From positions 1-7,335 of the forward strand of contig DMCI01000092.1 in assembly GCA_003445835.1 (NCBI GenBank): a DNA stretch of 7,335 bases, in the 5' to 3' direction. Below, piece after piece: positions 4,855 to 7,335 of the stretch. The position numbers and the translations under genes are program-made. Under the pieces are notes generated by a model. That model did no database searches and was not told where the DNA came from. It saw only the letters and a list, made by a program, of their open reading frames with translations. This DNA comes from Clostridiales bacterium. GTDB taxonomy: Bacteria; Bacillota; Clostridia; Christensenellales; CAG-1252. Numbering within the stretch: position 1 is the first letter of the stretch; each line of letters opens with the position of its first letter.

Positions 4855-6543
4855 TTATTTTGACCTAATTTCGGACTTTTTTGCGAGTGCGATTTTTCTA
4901 AGCTCACGAGCATGTAACGTACCGTAAGCCCCTGCTCCGGCAGACAATCTTTCAACCTCACCGATAACCCCTTCTTCGTCAAGCGGCAAAAGTGACGTGC
5001 GCGTCACGCCGTTTGAAACGCTCTTTTCGATCAGGAAATGAACGTCGCTCATCGCGGCAACTTGCGGCAAATGCGTGATGGCTATCACCTGTCTACCGAC
5101 GGAAACGAGAGCAAGTTTTTCAGCAACAACTTCCCCGATCTTACCACTGATACCCGCGTCGACTTCGTCAAACACGAGCGTTTGAATGCCATCCAATCTG
5201 GACGTAATGACCTTCATCGCAAGCATAAAGCGGGACATTTCACCGCCGGAAATAATCTTGGACAAACTTCTGACGGGCTCGCCGGGATTCGGAGAGATCA
5301 AAAATTCCGCCCTGTCGTAACCGTTTTCGCCGAGGAATTCTTCACCGGAAGAAAATTTTACATCAAAAACACTTCCGCCCATACCAAGCTGAGAAAGTTC
5401 AGATTCCAATTCTTTTTTCAATTCAGACGCAGCTTCACGGCGATTTTGACTGAGCAAAGAAGATTTTTTTAACAATTTATCGTAAATTACCTCTTTTTCC
5501 GCCGTCAGATCATTGATCAGATCGTCAGCTTCGGTCAATTCAGCATATTCCTGCTCGAATTTTTCCAAATTGGAAAGGATATCCGTGACTGTTGCGCCGT
5601 ATTTGCGCTTCATTGAACGAATCAGATCCACGCGTTTTTCCACCCGATCGGCGCTTCCTGCGTCAAAATCGAAGGATTCTACGTAAGAATCCAACTCGTC
5701 CGTAATATCTTTCAGTTCAACGTATGCGGAATCCAAACGATCGTACAGCTCTTCCAAACGCGTATCGTAGGACGTAGACTGCCTAAGAGAGTTCATCGCC
5801 GCGGACAAAACACTCTGAACGCTGAAAGAATCATCACCTTTTAAGGCGTACGCCGCAGTTCCGACAGACTCGACGATCTTTTCCGAATTGCGGAACCTTT
5901 CACGATCGGCAAGCAAAGACTCTTCCTCGCCTTCCGTAAGTTCGGCAGCCTTGATCTCATCGATCTGGTACTTCAAAATATCGATTCTGCGCGCGCGTGT
6001 GGCTTCATCGCCGTACGACGCAAGTTTGCGGTCGATCTCTTTATATTTGCGGTAAAGATCGCTAATTTCGGTTTTTAAAGGCATGATCGCGTCTTCGCCG
6101 TACTTATCAAGCAGTTCAATATGCGACGAAACGCTCAAAAGCGACTGGTTTTCGTGCTGACCGAGAATATCCACCAAAGTTGCGCCCAGCTCCTTAATCA
6201 TGGAAAGAACAGCGGGACGCCCGTTGATACGTATGTCGCTGCGCGATTCGGTCATAGAGCGGAAAAGGATCAAAGAATCCTCCTCCTCAAACCCCATTTC
6301 AACCATCTTTTTCTTGGTCATTGGTGAATCGGAAAGATCAAAAACCGCCTCGACGCTTGCCGTCGTTGCGCCGTGACGAATCAAACTCTTATCCGCGCGC
6401 GCGCCGAGCGCAAAGCCCAAGGAATCGATAATAATAGACTTGCCCGCGCCGGTTTCACCGCTTAAAACGTTGAGTTTCCCGCCAAAATCGACCGTGCAAT
6501 CCTCGATCAATGCAATATTTTTAATGTGAAGCTGTAAGATCAT
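4855..6543 (-). CDS. recN: DNA repair protein RecN
   Basis: RecN is an SMC-like cytoplasmic ATPase that binds DNA ends and promotes RecA-dependent repair of double-strand breaks. The 562-residue length is normal. The N-terminal head has Walker A GETGAGKS (29-36) after the opening MILQLHIKNIALIED. A long coiled-coil region (about 150-380, rich in Glu, Leu and Lys) follows. The C-terminal head has the ABC signature SGGEMS (432-437), Walker B LVFDEVD (456-462) and the ITHLPQVA switch with His491. All catalytic parts are intact. The ATG at 6541-6543 lies 3 nt after the argR stop with no strong ribosome binding site, so translation is probably coupled to argR. No clear terminator follows, so read-through into spoIVB is possible. 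Confidence 0.98.
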   Translation of the reverse strand: MILQLHIKNIALIEDCTVDFGGKLNVLSGETGAGKSIIIDSLGFALGARADKSLIRHGATTASVEAVFDLSDSPMTKKKMVEMGFEEEDSLILFRSMTESRSDIRINGRPAVLSMIKELGATLVDILGQHENQSLLSVSSHIELLDKYGEDAIMPLKTEISDLYRKYKEIDRKLASYGDEATRARRIDILKYQIDEIKAAELTEGEEESLLADRERFRNSEKIVESVGTAAYALKGDDSFSVQSVLSAAMNSLRQSTSYDTRLEELYDRLDSAYVELKDITDELDSYVESFDFDAGSADRVEKRVDLIRSMKRKYGATVTDILSNLEKFEQEYAELTEADDLINDLTAEKEVIYDKLLKKSSLLSQNRREAASELKKELESELSQLGMGGSVFDVKFSSGEEFLGENGYDRAEFLISPNPGEPVRSLSKIISGGEMSRFMLAMKVITSRLDGIQTLVFDEVDAGISGKIGEVVAEKLALVSVGRQVIAITHLPQVAAMSDVHFLIEKSVSNGVTRTSLLPLDEEGVIGEVERLSAGAGAYGTLHARELRKIALAKKSEIRSK

Positions 6544-6546
6544 GTC

Positions 6547-7017
6547 TTATTTGCGAAAAGACGGCGAATCGGAAGTCAAATAGGAAGAAAACTTTGCGGC
6601 GATCTTATCCACCACGGAGTGATCCGCAGCAACGAAGATGCAGTCGTCGCCGGCGATCGTGCCGAAAACGCCATCCAATTCAAAACTGTCGATTATGGCG
6701 CAAACCGCATTGGCGCTGCCCGCAAGAGTCTTGATGATGATCAAATTGCCGTTTGCGACCACGGAATGAACGGTTTGTTTGAAGATGGACGAGGTCTTAT
6801 CCTCGCCGGCATCAAAATCGCGCGAAGTTTGGACGTAACGGAAGGAACCGTTTTCCTTGATTTTCTTTAAGCCAAGCTCATTGATATCGCGTGAGACCGT
6901 CGCCTGCGTAACGTTAAAACCTTCGGCGTTCAAAAGATCGACGAGTTGCTCTTGTTTGCCGACATTGCACTTCTTAATCAATTCCAAAATACGCAATCTT
7001 CTGTTATCGCAAGCCAT
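6547..7017 (-). CDS. argR: Arginine repressor ArgR
   Basis: ArgR (AhrC) is a hexameric, arginine-sensing DNA-binding protein that represses arginine biosynthesis and activates catabolism. The 156 residues comprise an N-terminal winged helix with the recognition segment VTQATVSRDINEL (36-48). The C-terminal oligomerisation and arginine-binding domain contains GTIAGDDCIFVA (119-130), where Asp124-Asp125 is the usual ligand-binding pair. I chose the ATG at 7015-7017, which gives the usual short N-terminus and has AAGGA about 10 nt upstream. A TTG at 7038 would add seven residues and overlap nadK, but has no ribosome binding site. It lies 4 nt after nadK and 3 nt before recN, so it is in the same operon. 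No ARG box is apparent here; any autoregulatory site would be at the operon promoter outside the window. Confidence 0.97.
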   Translation of the reverse strand: MACDNRRLRILELIKKCNVGKQEQLVDLLNAEGFNVTQATVSRDINELGLKKIKENGSFRYVQTSRDFDAGEDKTSSIFKQTVHSVVANGNLIIIKTLAGSANAVCAIIDSFELDGVFGTIAGDDCIFVAADHSVVDKIAAKFSSYLTSDSPSFRK

Positions 7018-7021
7018 AGTT

Positions 7022-7335
7022 CTATTTTCCTTTTGCAAATTTGCTAAGCATAATGGAGTAAAAACTCCTTCTGTCGATGCGGACGAAAGAAACGCCTTCC
7101 TTGCTGCCCGAAACGCGCACTTTTACGCTGTTATCCGCCGTCAAAACGTTGCGTCCGTCCACGACTACGACGCATTTGCCGGCGCTGGAGGCCTCGATCT
7201 CGACCGCTTCTTCATTGGGCAAAACGATCGCCTTGGAATGCAAGCTGTGCGGACAGATCGGCGTAACAACGAAGGCAGGCACTTTGGGGCTCAAAACGGG
7301 ACCGCCCGCAGAGAGTGAATAAGCCGTAGACCCCG
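7022..7335 (-). CDS. nadK: NAD kinase, C-terminal part (5' end outside window)
   Basis: NAD kinase phosphorylates NAD to NADP in the cytoplasm and is the sole route to NADP. The 103 residues visible begin at the conserved GSTAYSLSAGGP motif, which lines the NAD site. They continue as SPKVPAFVVTPICPHSLHSKAIVLP, typical of the C-terminal beta-rich domain, and end at SKFAKGK. About 170-190 residues of a normal protein are missing beyond base 7335; reading frame and motifs show no damage. It precedes argR by 4 nt in the well-known nadK-argR-recN order. Confidence 0.95.
   Translation of the reverse strand, partial: GSTAYSLSAGGPVLSPKVPAFVVTPICPHSLHSKAIVLPNEEAVEIEASSAGKCVVVVDGRNVLTADNSVKVRVSGSKEGVSFVRIDRRSFYSIMLSKFAKGK

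Noticed and set aside
6547..7038. ArgR starting at the TTG at 7038
   Set aside because: No ribosome binding site precedes the TTG, while the ATG at 7017 has AAGGA upstream and gives the usual N-terminal length.
7022..7294. Separate small gene starting at MSPKVP
   Set aside because: The frame continues upstream to the window edge and encodes the NAD kinase motif GSTAYSLSAGGP, so this is the end of nadK and not a short gene.

Overview
The window reads as chromosomal core DNA from an endospore-forming Firmicute, most likely an uncultured clostridial lineage. The evidence is a SpoIVB sporulation protease, the nadK-argR-recN-spoIVB gene order known from Bacilli and Clostridia, strong GAGGTG/GGGAGG ribosome binding sites, and mid-range GC. 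All eight genes lie on the minus strand, so transcription runs from the high-coordinate end to the low one. I saw no mobile element, CRISPR array, tRNA or rRNA.

In transcription order, the first block is the 3' end of nadK (NAD kinase, cut by the window edge), argR (arginine repressor) and recN (SMC-like DNA repair ATPase). These are packed with gaps of only 3-4 nt, so they are probably one operon. A 131-bp AT-rich spacer follows. It carries two nearly identical 19-bp direct repeats exactly 42 bp apart, a perfect 13-bp palindrome, and a candidate sporulation-type promoter. Next is spoIVB, whose stop codon sits in the loop of a terminator-like hairpin.

The second block begins with a five-helix membrane protein that may be a divergent SpoIIM. 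It is followed by a DacF/DacB-type D,D-carboxypeptidase with a possible sporulation promoter (GGTATA-N18-CATACTA) overlapping a strong dyad, and then a good Rho-independent terminator. A consensus vegetative promoter then drives a site-2 (M50) metalloprotease, scpA and scpB (cut by the window edge). These three genes overlap and are presumably translationally coupled.

Functionally, the window combines housekeeping genes (NADP supply, arginine control, recombination repair, chromosome condensation by SMC-ScpAB) with sporulation and envelope genes (SpoIVB, the SpoIIM-like protein, the carboxypeptidase). No wholly new system is evident. The best leads are regulatory and architectural: the 42-bp-phased repeats before spoIVB, a SpoIVB lacking the usual long linker between its N-terminal hydrophobic segment and PDZ domain, the absence of spo0A from its usual place after spoIVB, a nearly leaderless protease mRNA, and matched promoter-like elements before dacF and spoIVB.
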